From Variovorax sp. IB41 (GTDB taxonomy: Bacteria; Pseudomonadota; Gammaproteobacteria; Burkholderiales; Burkholderiaceae_C), in the NCBI RefSeq assembly GCF_016405905.1, contig NZ_JAEFCB010000019.1:60402-124401 (forward strand): DNA of 64,000 bases, written 5' to 3'. Each line of letters starts with the position of its first letter. Position 1 is the first letter of the stretch. Below are positions 18,802 through 27,965 of this stretch, in pieces. The translations under genes were made by a program, and so were the position numbers. The notes under the pieces are model-generated. The model saw only the letters and a list, made by a program, of their open reading frames with translations. It made no database searches and was not told the DNA's origin.

Positions 18802-19971
18802 TCAACGCAAGACGCGTTTCGAGGCGCCGACGATCGTCAGCTCGACGTGGCTCGACCCGTTGTGGTTGCGGTCGGAAAAGCGCACCAGGTAGCCGCCGAG
18901 GTCGAGTTCACGAAGCCCTTCGAGCCCGCGCACGAAGCTCTCGCGCGTGGGCGACGGGCCGGCCTGTTGCAGCCCTTCGACCAGCACCCTGGCGGACACG
19001 AAACCTTCCATGTGGTTGTAGCCGGCCTCCACGCCCTTGCGGCTTGCCAGCTCGGAGAGTTCGCGCGCAAGCCGCGTGGCGCTGCCCCACGGATAGGGCA
19101 TCACCTGCGCGATCGCGACGCCCTTGCTGCGATCGCCCAGCGCCTGGATCAGTTGCTGGGAGCTGACCACCGACAAGGCATAGAACTGTGCGCTGGCCCC
19201 GGCCGACGCATAGGCCGCGATGAAGTCGCTCGTGACCTTGCCCGCCGTGACCAGGACGATCACCGGCGGCCTGGCGCGTGCGAGGTCTTGCGCCGCCGTT
19301 TGCAGCCCGCTGCCGTCGACCGCCAGCGGCGTTGCCGCCGCAAGCGCCACGCCGCGCCGGGCGGCCGCGCTCTTGAGGGCGTCCAGCCCGCCCGTGCCGA
19401 ACGCGTTGTCCAGATAGGCCACGCCCACGCGGTCGATGCCCAGCACGGCCAGGTGCTGCACGATCTTCTCGATCTCGTCCGCATAGCCGGCGCGCACGTT
19501 GAAGACGTACCGCTCGAAGCCGCTGCGCAGCGCATCGGTTCCGGTGAAGGGCGCGACCAGCGGCACCTTGCGCTCCCGCACCACCGGGAGCGCGGCCAGG
19601 GTGGTCGGCGTGCCCGCGAGGTTGAAGAGCGCGAAGACGCCGTGCTTGTCGATCAGCTGCCGCACGTTGTCCGCCGTGCGCTGCGGGTCGTAGGCGTCGT
19701 CCAGCGCGACCACCTTCAGCTGCCGCCCGTGCACGCCGCCCCTGGCGTTGACCTGCTCGAAGCACCAGGCCGCGCCTTCCTGGAGCTCGCGCGTCAACGG
19801 GGCGAGCGGGCCGCTCAGCTGGCACGACTGGCCGATCAGGATCTCCGCGTCGGCCTCGGTGCGCGGCGCCGAAGACGCCCATCGGGGCCACGGCGCCGCG
19901 GCCAGCGCCGCCGCGCCCGCGCCCATGACTCGCAGCGCGCGACGCCGCGTCGCCGTCGCTCGATCCCTCAC
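18802..19971 (-). CDS. ABC transporter substrate-binding protein, branched-chain amino acid type
   Basis: This 389-residue type I periplasmic binding protein begins with a GTG whose last two bases are the TG of the preceding gene's TGA stop (overlap GTGA), so translation is probably coupled to the tannase. The N-terminus TRRRALRVMGAGAAALAAA resembles a twin-arginine signal. The body has ILIGQSCQLSGPLAPLTREL, LIDKHGVFALFNLAGTPTT and PLVAPFTGTDALRSG. No permease or ATPase gene is nearby, so it is an orphan receptor. The pairing suggests binding of an ester-hydrolysis product; this is inference. Confidence 0.88.
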   Translation of the reverse strand: MRDRATATRRRALRVMGAGAAALAAAPWPRWASSAPRTEADAEILIGQSCQLSGPLAPLTRELQEGAAWCFEQVNARGGVHGRQLKVVALDDAYDPQRTADNVRQLIDKHGVFALFNLAGTPTTLAALPVVRERKVPLVAPFTGTDALRSGFERYVFNVRAGYADEIEKIVQHLAVLGIDRVGVAYLDNAFGTGGLDALKSAAARRGVALAAATPLAVDGSGLQTAAQDLARARPPVIVLVTAGKVTSDFIAAYASAGASAQFYALSVVSSQQLIQALGDRSKGVAIAQVMPYPWGSATRLARELSELASRKGVEAGYNHMEGFVSARVLVEGLQQAGPSPTRESFVRGLEGLRELDLGGYLVRFSDRNHNGSSHVELTIVGASKRVLR

Positions 19972-21674
19972 GGCGTGCAGGTGAAGCTGGCCGCGGCGTT
20001 GACGTCGCCCGTCCCGTCGTAGCGCGGGTACTTCGGCGACTCGCAGACCGGCATCGTGCGGGCCGTGGCGCCGGCCATGAAGTTGTAGGTCAGCTGGTCG
20101 GGCGCCTTGCTGTTCTCCACCCAGTCGACGACGGCGCTGAGCCAGTCGACCTCGTTGAGGTTGCCGCCCGCCCCGTGGGTCGGAGCGGGCACGATGAACA
20201 TGCGGGCGTTGGCGCGCGGGTCGGCGAGGCCGAAGGCCTTCGCGGCGGCGGACATGGTGGTGAAGTTGCGAACGTGGTCGTTCACCGACATCAACGGATC
20301 CCCCGCGTCGTGCCAGGAGAGCAACTTGCCGCCCGACGCCACGTAGGCCGCGATGGCGTTCCTGTCGTGGTCGGCGCCCAGGCGCTGCAGGCCGCTGCTG
20401 AAGACGTAGTAATCGCGGTTGACGTCGAAGCTCGCCAGGTTGGGCGCCGGCGCCGTGCCCGGAGGCGGCGCGCCGAACCACAACGGATCGTTGGTCGCCA
20501 GGAACGCGAAGCCGCCACCCAGGCCGCCATAGCTCGTCACGCCCAGCGCCGGCACGCCGGGGATGGGAGACGCGGGCGCGAAGTTGGTCCAGTTGTACCT
20601 GCTGTACGCGGTCGCGCCGGAGGCCAGCGTCAGGTCGTTGAGCAAGCCCGCGAGCGTGGGCACCTGCGCCGCCGACAGGCAGAGCGCAGGGTCGGCATTC
20701 GCGCCGGGCTGGCCGCATTGCAGCGACGCGGCGGGCAGGGCGCACGCGCCGGGGTTGGCGAGGTAGCCGTCGGTCGCGCCGTCGCTGGCGTCGCAGGCTG
20801 CCACCGCGGCCGCATAGGCGGCGGCGTACTGGGGCGGGCTGATCTCGGCCGGCGTGGCCGCCTTGGCGGCGGTGTTCATGAGGCCGGTGACGGCACCGCC
20901 CATGTCCATGGTTTCGCAGCCGGCGACGATGCCGTCGAACTCCTGCGGCCAGCGCTGCGCGGCGATGTAGGCGTTGCGCCCGCCGTTGGAGCAGCCGCTG
21001 AAGTAGCTGTGGCTCGGTGCCTTGCCGAAGAAGGCCTTGGCGACGGCCTTGCCGAAGTGCAGCGTGGTGCCTCCGGCGGCGTACGCGTAGTCGATGGCCG
21101 ATTGCTGGGCGTCGGGCGTGCCGCTCACCCACACCCCCGGCGCGGCCTGCGCGGGCACGCTGGCCCGGTTGCCGCCATTGGAGGCCGCGTACACCGCGCC
21201 CTTCACCGCGAGCACGGGGCTGACCGCGACCACCGCGCCGCCCGAGTCGGTCGTCAACACCGAGGCGATGCGCCCGTCGAAGCCGCCGCCGCCTTGCTGC
21301 CAGTAGCGGCCGGTCCAGTTGTCGGGCACGTCGATCTCGATGTCCAGGAACGGCGCGCGCGTGCCCAGCACCTGGCAGAAGCCCGACGGATAGAGCGGCG
21401 CCTTCGCCTCGAAGCGCACGGTGCCGGTGACGGTCACGCCTTCGATGACCTGTCCCTTGAGCGTGGTGCAGGTGCTCTTGAGCTGCTCGGCGGTGGGGCC
21501 CGTGGGCGGCGGCGGTGCGGGGGGCGCCGGTGCGGGTGCGGGCGGAGGAACGATCGGCAGAAAGCTGCCGCCGCCCCCGCCGCCACCTCCTCCGCAAGCC
21601 TGCAGGGCCAGGCCTGCGGCCAGCAGCAGGCCCTTTGACAGCAGGGCTCGGGGTCTACGTTTTTCGTCGCGCAT
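19968..21674 (-). CDS. Tannase/feruloyl esterase family lipoprotein
   Basis: This 568-residue protein has a lipoprotein signal (AAGLALQAC), nine consecutive glycines and a Pro/Ala-rich linker to about residue 60, then the tannase domain. The nucleophile elbow is CSNGGRNAY. Other family features are WQQGGGGFDGR, YAAGGTTLHFGKAVAKAFFG, LLSWHDAGDPLMS and PTHGAGG, supplying Asp and His. It should hydrolyse esters of phenolic acids or related compounds at the cell surface. It is divergent from a TetR gene, with a palindrome in the shared promoter, and coupled to the binding protein. Confidence 0.9.
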   Translation of the reverse strand: MRDEKRRPRALLSKGLLLAAGLALQACGGGGGGGGGSFLPIVPPPAPAPAPPAPPPPTGPTAEQLKSTCTTLKGQVIEGVTVTGTVRFEAKAPLYPSGFCQVLGTRAPFLDIEIDVPDNWTGRYWQQGGGGFDGRIASVLTTDSGGAVVAVSPVLAVKGAVYAASNGGNRASVPAQAAPGVWVSGTPDAQQSAIDYAYAAGGTTLHFGKAVAKAFFGKAPSHSYFSGCSNGGRNAYIAAQRWPQEFDGIVAGCETMDMGGAVTGLMNTAAKAATPAEISPPQYAAAYAAAVAACDASDGATDGYLANPGACALPAASLQCGQPGANADPALCLSAAQVPTLAGLLNDLTLASGATAYSRYNWTNFAPASPIPGVPALGVTSYGGLGGGFAFLATNDPLWFGAPPPGTAPAPNLASFDVNRDYYVFSSGLQRLGADHDRNAIAAYVASGGKLLSWHDAGDPLMSVNDHVRNFTTMSAAAKAFGLADPRANARMFIVPAPTHGAGGNLNEVDWLSAVVDWVENSKAPDQLTYNFMAGATARTMPVCESPKYPRYDGTGDVNAAASFTCTP

Positions 21675-21746
21675 GGGTTGTCTCCAGTGTTTGAGTGGTG
21701 CGCCGGATGCCCGGCAAATCTCTCTCGATGCCTGCTCGATCGAGCT

Positions 21747-21760
21747 ACCGACCGGTCGGT
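21747..21760. promoter_or_regulatory. TetR-type operator palindrome
   Basis: ACCGACCGGTCGGT is a perfect 14-base palindrome followed by a further CGGT. It lies between the divergent tannase gene and the TetR gene. Size and composition are typical of TetR-family operators. Control of both genes by the TetR protein is inferred from position. Confidence 0.65.
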
Positions 21761-21883
21761 CGGTATGAAAGCAGGGCGAGGCTAACGCATGAGCCCGAAC
21801 CCAGGCAAGCGGCGGACGCTCGGGACTAACCCCTAAGATCCACGATCGCGCCGCCTGGCGCAGGGCCCCTCCCTCTCGAACCC

Positions 21884-22525
21884 ATGACCGTTGACCTTCC
21901 TTCTCCCCGCCCGGGCGACCAGCGCAGCCTGATCGCCCGAAGCGCCGCCGAGCTGTTCGCCCGCAAGGGCTATGCGGCGACGTCGATGAACGAGATCGCC
22001 GAGGCCAGCCACCTCTCCAAGCCCGGCCTGTACCACCACTTCAAGGACAAGGCCGAGGTGCTGCTGCACATCGCCGACGGCCATGTCTCGCGGCTGGTCG
22101 ACATCGTGACGGGGGTGGAAGCGCTGGACCTCGCCGCGGAGCAGCGGCTGCCCGAGCTCATCGAGGCGTTCATGCGCGAGTACGCGGAGGCGCAGAACGA
22201 GCACCGCGTGCTCACCGAAGATGTGCGCTTCCTCGCCCCCGAGGCGCAGGCGCGCGTGCTCGACAAGGAACGCACGGTGGTGCAGGTGTTCGCCGATGCC
22301 ATCGCCGCGACGCGCCCCGACCTGCACGACGCGCAGCTTCACAAGCTGCTGACGATGTTCCTCTTCGGCATGCTCAACTGGATGTTCACCTGGTTCCGGC
22401 CCGGCGGACGGTTCACCTACGAGGAGATGGCGCCGATCGCGACGCAGCTGTTCGTGAACGGCATCTCGGGCCTGGAGATCGCGCCGAAAAAGAAGACCGA
22501 GGCGACGCGCGGCAAGCGCCGGTGA
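21884..22525 (+). CDS. TetR/AcrR family transcriptional regulator
   Basis: This 213-residue regulator has an N-terminal HTH (IARSAAELFARKGYAATSMNEIAE and LSKPGLYHHFKDKAEVLLHI) and a helical ligand-binding C-terminal domain with FLFGMLNWMFTWFRPGG, a pattern common in fatty acid/acyl-CoA-responsive TetRs. It is divergent from the tannase gene and convergent with the acyl-CoA synthetase gene, and may control both units through a palindrome in its upstream region. The ligand is unknown. Confidence 0.92.
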   Translation: MTVDLPSPRPGDQRSLIARSAAELFARKGYAATSMNEIAEASHLSKPGLYHHFKDKAEVLLHIADGHVSRLVDIVTGVEALDLAAEQRLPELIEAFMREYAEAQNEHRVLTEDVRFLAPEAQARVLDKERTVVQVFADAIAATRPDLHDAQLHKLLTMFLFGMLNWMFTWFRPGGRFTYEEMAPIATQLFVNGISGLEIAPKKKTEATRGKRR

Positions 22526-22552
22526 AGTCGCCCTGACCGGCTGCGCGCGGGC

Positions 22553-24133
22553 CTATCCCTCTTCGGCCGCAAAGAGCGCCAGATGCGCGGTGCGCAGCTG
22601 GAACTTCTGCACCTTCCCCGTCGGCGTCATCGGCAGCCCGCCGACGAAGCGAACCGACTTGGGCACCTCGAAGCGGCCCAGGCGCTCCCTGCAGAACGCG
22701 AGCAGTTCGTCCTCGCCGCACGCGTCGGCCATTGGGCGCAGCACCACGAACGCCGCGACCGCCTCGCCCCAGTGCGGATGGGGCAGCCCCACCACGGCCG
22801 CGCCGGCGACCGCGGGGTGGGCCAGCAGCACGGCTTCGAGCTTGATGCTGGAGACGTTCTCGCCGCCGGACTTGATCATGTCCTTCTTGCGGTCGAGGAA
22901 CAGCATCTGCCCGTCGGCGTCGAACATGCCGATGTCGCCCGTGTGGTGCCAGCCGAAGCGGCGCGCCGCGGCGGTGGCCTCGGGGTCCTTGAGGTAACCC
23001 AGAAAGACGTTGGGGCCGCGGTGCACGATCTCGCCGACCTCGCCCGGCCCGAGCAGCCGGCCGTCGTCGTCCATCACGGCGGTCTCCACGCCCGCCACCG
23101 ACACGCCCCAGCAGTTGCCGTCTTTGCCCGGATGCTCGCTCGCGCGGTAGACCATGGTCGGCGGGTACATCTCGGTCTGGCCGGTGCCCAGGCGCACGTC
23201 GGCGCACATCTCGCGGCGCACGTCCGCAAGCAGGTTCTTCGGCATCGGCGCGAGGCCGTACATGCACATGCGCAGCGAGGAGACATCGGTGCGCGGGCGC
23301 TCGGGGTGCTTCATCAATGCGTCGAACATCATCGGCAGGCACGAGAGCCAGCTGATGCGTTCGCGCGCGATCGCCGCCAGCATGGCCGCGGGGTCGAAGC
23401 CGTTGGCCAGCCAGATCGTGGCCCCCACCATCAACGCCCCCATGCTGATGGTGTGCTGCGCGCAGTGAAAAAGCGGCAGCACCGAGCCCACGACATCGCG
23501 CTCGGTGGCCTCGAAGCTCTGTGCGCAGCTCAGCAGCGCGCCGTGGATCGCGCGGTGCGAATGCATCACGCCCTTTTGCTTTCCCGTGGTGCCGCTGGTG
23601 TACATGACGAGCGCGAGGTCGTCGTCGCCCTGGTCCACGGCCAGCGGCTGCGCCGGCGGGCGCGACGCGAGCGCATCGAACTGCAGCGTGCCGGCGATGG
23701 GCTCGTGCGCGCCGATCACGACCGCGAGCAGCCCCAGCCGCTCGACCAGCGCGCGCAGCGCCGGCACCGCGAACAGCGTGGCGTCGATGAAGACGCCGCT
23801 GGCTTCGGCGTGGCTGAGCACATGTTCGATCGAGGCCGCATCGAGCTGCACATTCACCGGCACCCAGACGTTGCCCGACTTGTGGATGGCCTGGATGGCC
23901 GCGAGGTGCTCGATCGAGTTGACGCACATCGTCGCGATGCGGCGATCGGTGAGCCCCTGGTCGCGCAGCGCCTCGCCGACGCGTTCGCTCGCCGCATCGA
24001 GCGCCGAGAAGGTGATGCGCCGCTCGCCCTGGATGACGGCGGTCTTGTCGGGGTTGCGGCGGGCGCTGCGCCGCACGATGTCGGCGAGCGAGATGCGGGC
24101 GATGCGGGTGCGTTCGGCGTCGGCTGTCTGCAT
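22553..24133 (-). CDS. AMP-dependent acyl-CoA synthetase/ligase
   Basis: This 526-residue ANL-superfamily enzyme has YTSGTTGKQKGVMHSH (P-loop), GTGQTEMYPP, WHHTGDIGMFD, FLDRKKDMIKSGGENVSS and the C-terminal TGKVQKFQLR with the adenylation lysine. It should activate a fatty or aromatic acid to its CoA thioester; the acid is not predictable. It is 29 bases downstream of the broken SDR gene and in the same direction. The start MQTADAERTRIARISLADIV was preferred to the longer open frame. Confidence 0.92.
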   Translation of the reverse strand: MQTADAERTRIARISLADIVRRSARRNPDKTAVIQGERRITFSALDAASERVGEALRDQGLTDRRIATMCVNSIEHLAAIQAIHKSGNVWVPVNVQLDAASIEHVLSHAEASGVFIDATLFAVPALRALVERLGLLAVVIGAHEPIAGTLQFDALASRPPAQPLAVDQGDDDLALVMYTSGTTGKQKGVMHSHRAIHGALLSCAQSFEATERDVVGSVLPLFHCAQHTISMGALMVGATIWLANGFDPAAMLAAIARERISWLSCLPMMFDALMKHPERPRTDVSSLRMCMYGLAPMPKNLLADVRREMCADVRLGTGQTEMYPPTMVYRASEHPGKDGNCWGVSVAGVETAVMDDDGRLLGPGEVGEIVHRGPNVFLGYLKDPEATAAARRFGWHHTGDIGMFDADGQMLFLDRKKDMIKSGGENVSSIKLEAVLLAHPAVAGAAVVGLPHPHWGEAVAAFVVLRPMADACGEDELLAFCRERLGRFEVPKSVRFVGGLPMTPTGKVQKFQLRTAHLALFAAEEG

Positions 24134-24162
24134 GAGGGCTCCTGGAGGGCTCGCTGGTCCGG

Positions 24163-24984
24163 TCACGGTTCGACGAAGAAATCGATCAGCGGCTCGACGC
24201 CCGGCGTCACCAGGTACGGCGCGAAATCGGCGACGCCGGCATCGCGCAGCACCTGCTCGTCGATCAGCAACTGGCCGGTGAGCTCGCGGCTCGGGCGGGT
24301 CAGGATGTGCCACGCGGCGTCGGCCATGATGGCCGGCAGGCGCGCCTGTCCGGCCACGTCGGGCGCCGCGATGCGCAGGGCGCTGGTGGCAATCACGGTG
24401 CGCGGCTACAGCGAGTTGCTCGCGATGCCGCGCCCGCGCAGCTCCTCGGCCAGGCCGCGGCTGAGCATGCTCATCGCGTACTTCGAGGTGGTGTAGGCCG
24501 CATGGCGCGCGAACCACTTGGGGTTCATGTCCAGCGGCGGCGACAGCGTGAGGATGTGCGGGTTGGCCGCTTTCTCCAGGTGCGGCAGGCAGGCCTGCGC
24601 GCACAGGTAGCTGCCCCGCGCGTTGATCTCGAACATGAGGTCGTAGCGCTTCATCGGCGTGCGCTCAACGGTCTCCAGGTGGATCGCGCTGGCGTTGTTG
24701 ACCAGGATGTCGATGCCGCCGAAGCGCGCCACCGCCGCATCAACGGCGGCGCGCACCTGGGCTTCGTCGCGCACGTCGACCACCACCGCCAGCGCCTGCC
24801 CGCCGGCCGCGACGATTTCCTCGGCGGCGCTGTGGATGGTGCCGGGCAGGCGCGGATCGGGCGTTGCCGTCTTGGCCGCGACCACGATATTTGCGCCGTC
24901 GCGCGCGGCCCGCAGCGCGATGGCCTTGCCGATGCCGCGGCTCGCGCCGGTGATGAAGAGTGTTTTCGATTTCAGGGACGGCAT
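24163..24984 (-). pseudogene. SDR oxidoreductase (HSDL2-like) interrupted by an in-frame TAG
   Basis: The reading frame encodes a full 274-codon SDR with TGASRGIGKAIA, NNASAIHLETV, AAYTTSKYAMS (Tyr/Lys) and a normal C-terminus LTGQLLIDEQVLRDAGVADF. A TAG at 24406-24408 sits where relatives have the Trp of the conserved SLWPRT motif: the sequence reads NSL-stop-PRTVIA in the same frame. One G-to-A change (TGG to TAG) explains it. The remaining 77 codons are intact, so the mutation is recent or a sequencing error. The gene is upstream of, and probably co-transcribed with, the acyl-CoA synthetase gene. Confidence 0.85.
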
Positions 24985-25167
24985 GCAGGCTTTCGGAAAT
25001 CGCGATGCGCGATCGCAGGAGCCCGCAGGCTATGCGCCGGTGCGGCAAAAGACTTGCGCAGACTGGCTGCGGCGGATGCGGCCAACGCAGCCAATCGACG
25101 CAAGGTGCCGGGGCGGGGCGCGTGCGACCATCGGCGAGGCAACTCCCGGCGTCGAGCCCTTCATTCG

Positions 25168-25860
25168 ATGATCACGCTCTATCACTGCGCGAATGCACGC
25201 TCGTTCCGCGTCCTCTGGATGCTCGAGGAACTCGGCGCGGCCTACCGGCTGGAGATGCTCCCGTTTCCGCCGCGGGTGCTGCACCCCGCGTACCTGGAGA
25301 TCAACCCGCAGGGCACGGTGCCGCTGCTGGTCGATGGCCAGACGCGCATGACCGAGTCGGCCGCGATCTGCCAGTACCTGGCCAGCCTGCACGCGCCGAC
25401 CCCGCTGGGCGTGGAGCGCGGCGAGCCCGGCTACGGCGACTACCTGAACTGGCTCCACTTCGGCGAGGCCTCGCTGACCTTTCCGCAGACCCTGGTGCTG
25501 CGCTACACCCTGCTGGAGCCCGAGGAGCGCCGCCAGCCCCAGGCCGCGGAGGACTATGCCCGGTTCTTCTTCGTGCGCCTGCGGGCGCTCGAACAGCGGC
25601 TCCAGGCGCAGGACTTCGCGTGCGCCGGCCGCTTCACGGCAGCCGATATTTCCGTCGGCTACGCCTTGCTGCTGGCCCGCGTGCTGGGCCACCACGAGCG
25701 CTTCGGGCCGGCGGTGCGGCGGTACTGGGAGCGCCTGAGTTCGCGCGCGGGCTTTGTGCGTGCGATGGCGGTGCAGGACGAAGCGGCTGCGCGCCAGGGC
25801 CTTGCGCTGTTGCCGGCGCCCGGCGTGGGGCTCGGGAAGCGGTCGCAGGTGCGCGAATGA
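25168..25860 (+). CDS. Glutathione S-transferase family protein
   Basis: This 230-residue GST has an N-terminal domain ITLYHCANARSFRVLWMLEELG, where Ser/Arg replace a Cys-x-x-Cys. The glutathione-binding NPQGTVPLLVDGQTRMTESAAICQYLA follows (quoted by key words), with the all-helical C-terminal FTAADISVGYALLLARVLGHHERFG. It is probably a beta- or theta-like cytosolic GST with unknown substrate. The ATG at 25168 matches the domain start. It is divergent from the broken SDR gene. Confidence 0.9.
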   Translation: MITLYHCANARSFRVLWMLEELGAAYRLEMLPFPPRVLHPAYLEINPQGTVPLLVDGQTRMTESAAICQYLASLHAPTPLGVERGEPGYGDYLNWLHFGEASLTFPQTLVLRYTLLEPEERRQPQAAEDYARFFFVRLRALEQRLQAQDFACAGRFTAADISVGYALLLARVLGHHERFGPAVRRYWERLSSRAGFVRAMAVQDEAAARQGLALLPAPGVGLGKRSQVRE

Positions 25861-25951
25861 GTGTGGCCATCAAACGGGCCCTGAGCAATCGCTCCGCGAT
25901 GGCACTGGAGATCCTTGTCGCGGCTGGCGTGCTAGCGGCGCCGCGGCAGCG

Positions 25952-26989
25952 TCAGTCCGTCGCAAGACGGGACAGGAAGGCGTCGACCTGGTCCTCGGCA
26001 GTGGCCCATGAGGTGACCAGGCGAATCACCGAATGTTTTTCGTCCGGTCGGCCCCACACGTAGAACGCGAAGTCCTTCTGCAGCGCGGCGACGACGGCGT
26101 TCGGAAAAATGGGGAACACCTGGTTCGTCTCGGTCGCCGCAGCGAATCCGTAGCCGCCCGAGGCGATGCCGGCCGCCAGCCTCGCAGCCATGGCATTCGC
26201 ATGCCGCGCCATGACGGAGAACAGGTTGCCATCGCCGAACAATTCCCTGAACTGGATGCCGAGCAACCGCCCCTTGGCCAGCATGCCGCCGCGCTGCTTG
26301 AGGTGAAAGGGGAAGTCTTCTGCAAGCGCCGGGTTGCACACCACGATGGCCTCGCCCAGCAGCGCGCCCACCTTGGTCCCGCCGATCCAGAACAGGTCGA
26401 CCAGCGAAGCGATGTCGGCCAGCGTCGCATCGTTCCTGTGCGAAGCCAGCGCGGCCCCGAGGCGGGCGCCGTCGAGAAACAGGATGAGCCCCCGCCGCCG
26501 CGCGAGCGCGGAGATGCTGCGCAATTCGGCCAGCGTGTAGACCGTGCCCGTTTCCGTCGCATTCGACAAGTAGATGAGCCGCGGCCGGGCCATGTGGGGA
26601 AAGTGCGAGTTGGTCTCGAGCGCCTCCTCGATGTTCTCGGGCGTGATCTTTCCATCGACCGCGGGAACGAGGATGAGCTTGTGTCCCGTGGCCTCGATCG
26701 CGCCGGCTTCCCGCACGACGATATGGCCGGAGCTCACGGCGATCACGGCTTCGTGCGGGCGCAGGCAACTGGAGATCGAAACGATGTTGGCCATGGTGCC
26801 GCTGGCAACGAAGTGGATGGCGCCTTCGAACGCGGCGCCCAGGTGTGCCTTGATCCTCGATGCCGCATCGGCCGAGTAGGCGTCGTCGCCGTAGGGCGCC
26901 TGCTGCGCGAGGTTGGTTTGCGCGAGCGCGCGCAGGATGTCGGGGTGCGCGCCCTCGCTGTAGTCGTCGAGAAAACTGAAGGTGGTCAT
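25952..26989 (-). CDS. Threonine aldolase family PLP enzyme
   Basis: This 345-residue fold-type I PLP enzyme resembles low-specificity L-threonine aldolase. It has SFLDDYSEGAHPDILRAL, HFVASGTMANIVSIS, LFLDGARLGAALA (PLP-interacting Asp/Arg) and FWIGGTKVGALLGEAIV with the PLP lysine. It should cleave L-allo-threonine or related beta-hydroxy amino acids to glycine and aldehyde. The start at 26989 matches the family N-terminus. An AraC-type regulator gene lies just upstream on the same strand and may control it. Confidence 0.9.
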   Translation of the reverse strand: MTTFSFLDDYSEGAHPDILRALAQTNLAQQAPYGDDAYSADAASRIKAHLGAAFEGAIHFVASGTMANIVSISSCLRPHEAVIAVSSGHIVVREAGAIEATGHKLILVPAVDGKITPENIEEALETNSHFPHMARPRLIYLSNATETGTVYTLAELRSISALARRRGLILFLDGARLGAALASHRNDATLADIASLVDLFWIGGTKVGALLGEAIVVCNPALAEDFPFHLKQRGGMLAKGRLLGIQFRELFGDGNLFSVMARHANAMAARLAAGIASGGYGFAAATETNQVFPIFPNAVVAALQKDFAFYVWGRPDEKHSVIRLVTSWATAEDQVDAFLSRLATD

Positions 26990-27048
26990 TCGGTGCCGTC
27001 GTGTGTGTGCGCCCGGCCCGGAACCGGGCGGGCATCGAGCACCGGAGG

Positions 27049-27942
27049 CTACCGAGCGGAACCGCGATCGCCTTGTAAAAAGTTGCCGGCAGGACGCTGG
27101 AAGCGCGCTGGCGTGACGCTGTAGGCGTCGCTGAACGCACGCGTGAAATGGCTCTGGTCGAAGAATCCGACGGCGTGCGCCACGTCGGTGATCGGCATGT
27201 CGCGGTTCGTCTTGATCAGCTCGACCGCTCGCTCGAGCCGCAACCGCAGCAACCACGCATGGGGCGTCATGCCGACCGTGCGCTTGAAGAGCTTCAGGAA
27301 CCGGAACCGGTCGAGGCCGAGCACAAGGGCAAGATCTTCCAGCACCACCTTGTCGCACAGGCGCGCTTCCATGAAGTCGCGCACGCGCATGAGCTGCCGC
27401 GGCGTCAACGTACCGGAGACAACCTGGGGCGATGGCTTCAGCAGCCGCGCGAACAGGGACTCGAAGAGTTCCATGACGTGCGCCTCCTTCAGCTGCGGAT
27501 CGTCCGACGCGTCCCGCAGCGCGGTGTGCATGCGGATCAGCTGTTCGGCCAGCCGCGTGTCGCGCAGCACCACGGCCGCTTGCGAGGGGAAGTGGTGCTT
27601 GCCGGTGATCTCCTCGCCCAGGCCCGCCAGCAGTTCGGGCGAGAGCCGGAACGTCTGCAGCGTGTAGGCCTCGTTGGCGCCGGCGACGCCGTCGTGCACC
27701 TCGCCAGGCGGCATCAGCTGGATCGCGCCGCGGGTAAGCAGCAGCGATTCGCCCTTGAACTGCTGGCGCTGCACGCCATCGGCCACGAGCGCGACGTGGC
27801 AGTCCAGGTGGTAATGGGGCTTGAAGCGAAAGGCGGAAAACCGGGCCGTGCTCAGGACAAGGCCGGGTACCTCGATCGCGCGGCTGTAATGAACCTCTTC
27901 ACGCAAAGACGCGGCTCCTGCAGGTGGGCGGATTTCTCGCAT
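27049..27942 (-). CDS. AraC family transcriptional regulator
   Basis: The product is about 297 residues, with an N-terminal cupin-like sensing domain (FKPHYHLDCHVALVADGVQ and IQLMPPGEVHDGV) and a C-terminal double HTH (LALVLGLDRFRFLKLFKRTVG and PITDVAHAVGFFDQSHFTRAFSDAYSVTPARFQ, quoted by key words). The ATG at 27942 was chosen because it starts the conserved part; the open frame reaches 28023. It lies 59 bases upstream of the threonine aldolase-like gene in the same direction and is likely its regulator. Confidence 0.88.
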   Translation of the reverse strand: MREIRPPAGAASLREEVHYSRAIEVPGLVLSTARFSAFRFKPHYHLDCHVALVADGVQRQQFKGESLLLTRGAIQLMPPGEVHDGVAGANEAYTLQTFRLSPELLAGLGEEITGKHHFPSQAAVVLRDTRLAEQLIRMHTALRDASDDPQLKEAHVMELFESLFARLLKPSPQVVSGTLTPRQLMRVRDFMEARLCDKVVLEDLALVLGLDRFRFLKLFKRTVGMTPHAWLLRLRLERAVELIKTNRDMPITDVAHAVGFFDQSHFTRAFSDAYSVTPARFQRPAGNFLQGDRGSAR

Positions 27943-27965
27943 GGTAGATGCAACCGCACACCGCC

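Noticed and set aside
19968..21674. Nine glycine codons as a homopolymeric phase-variation tract
   Set aside because: The DNA is mixed GGC/GGA/GGT triplets, not a single-base run, so classical slipped-strand switching is not supported; only length variation is mentioned.
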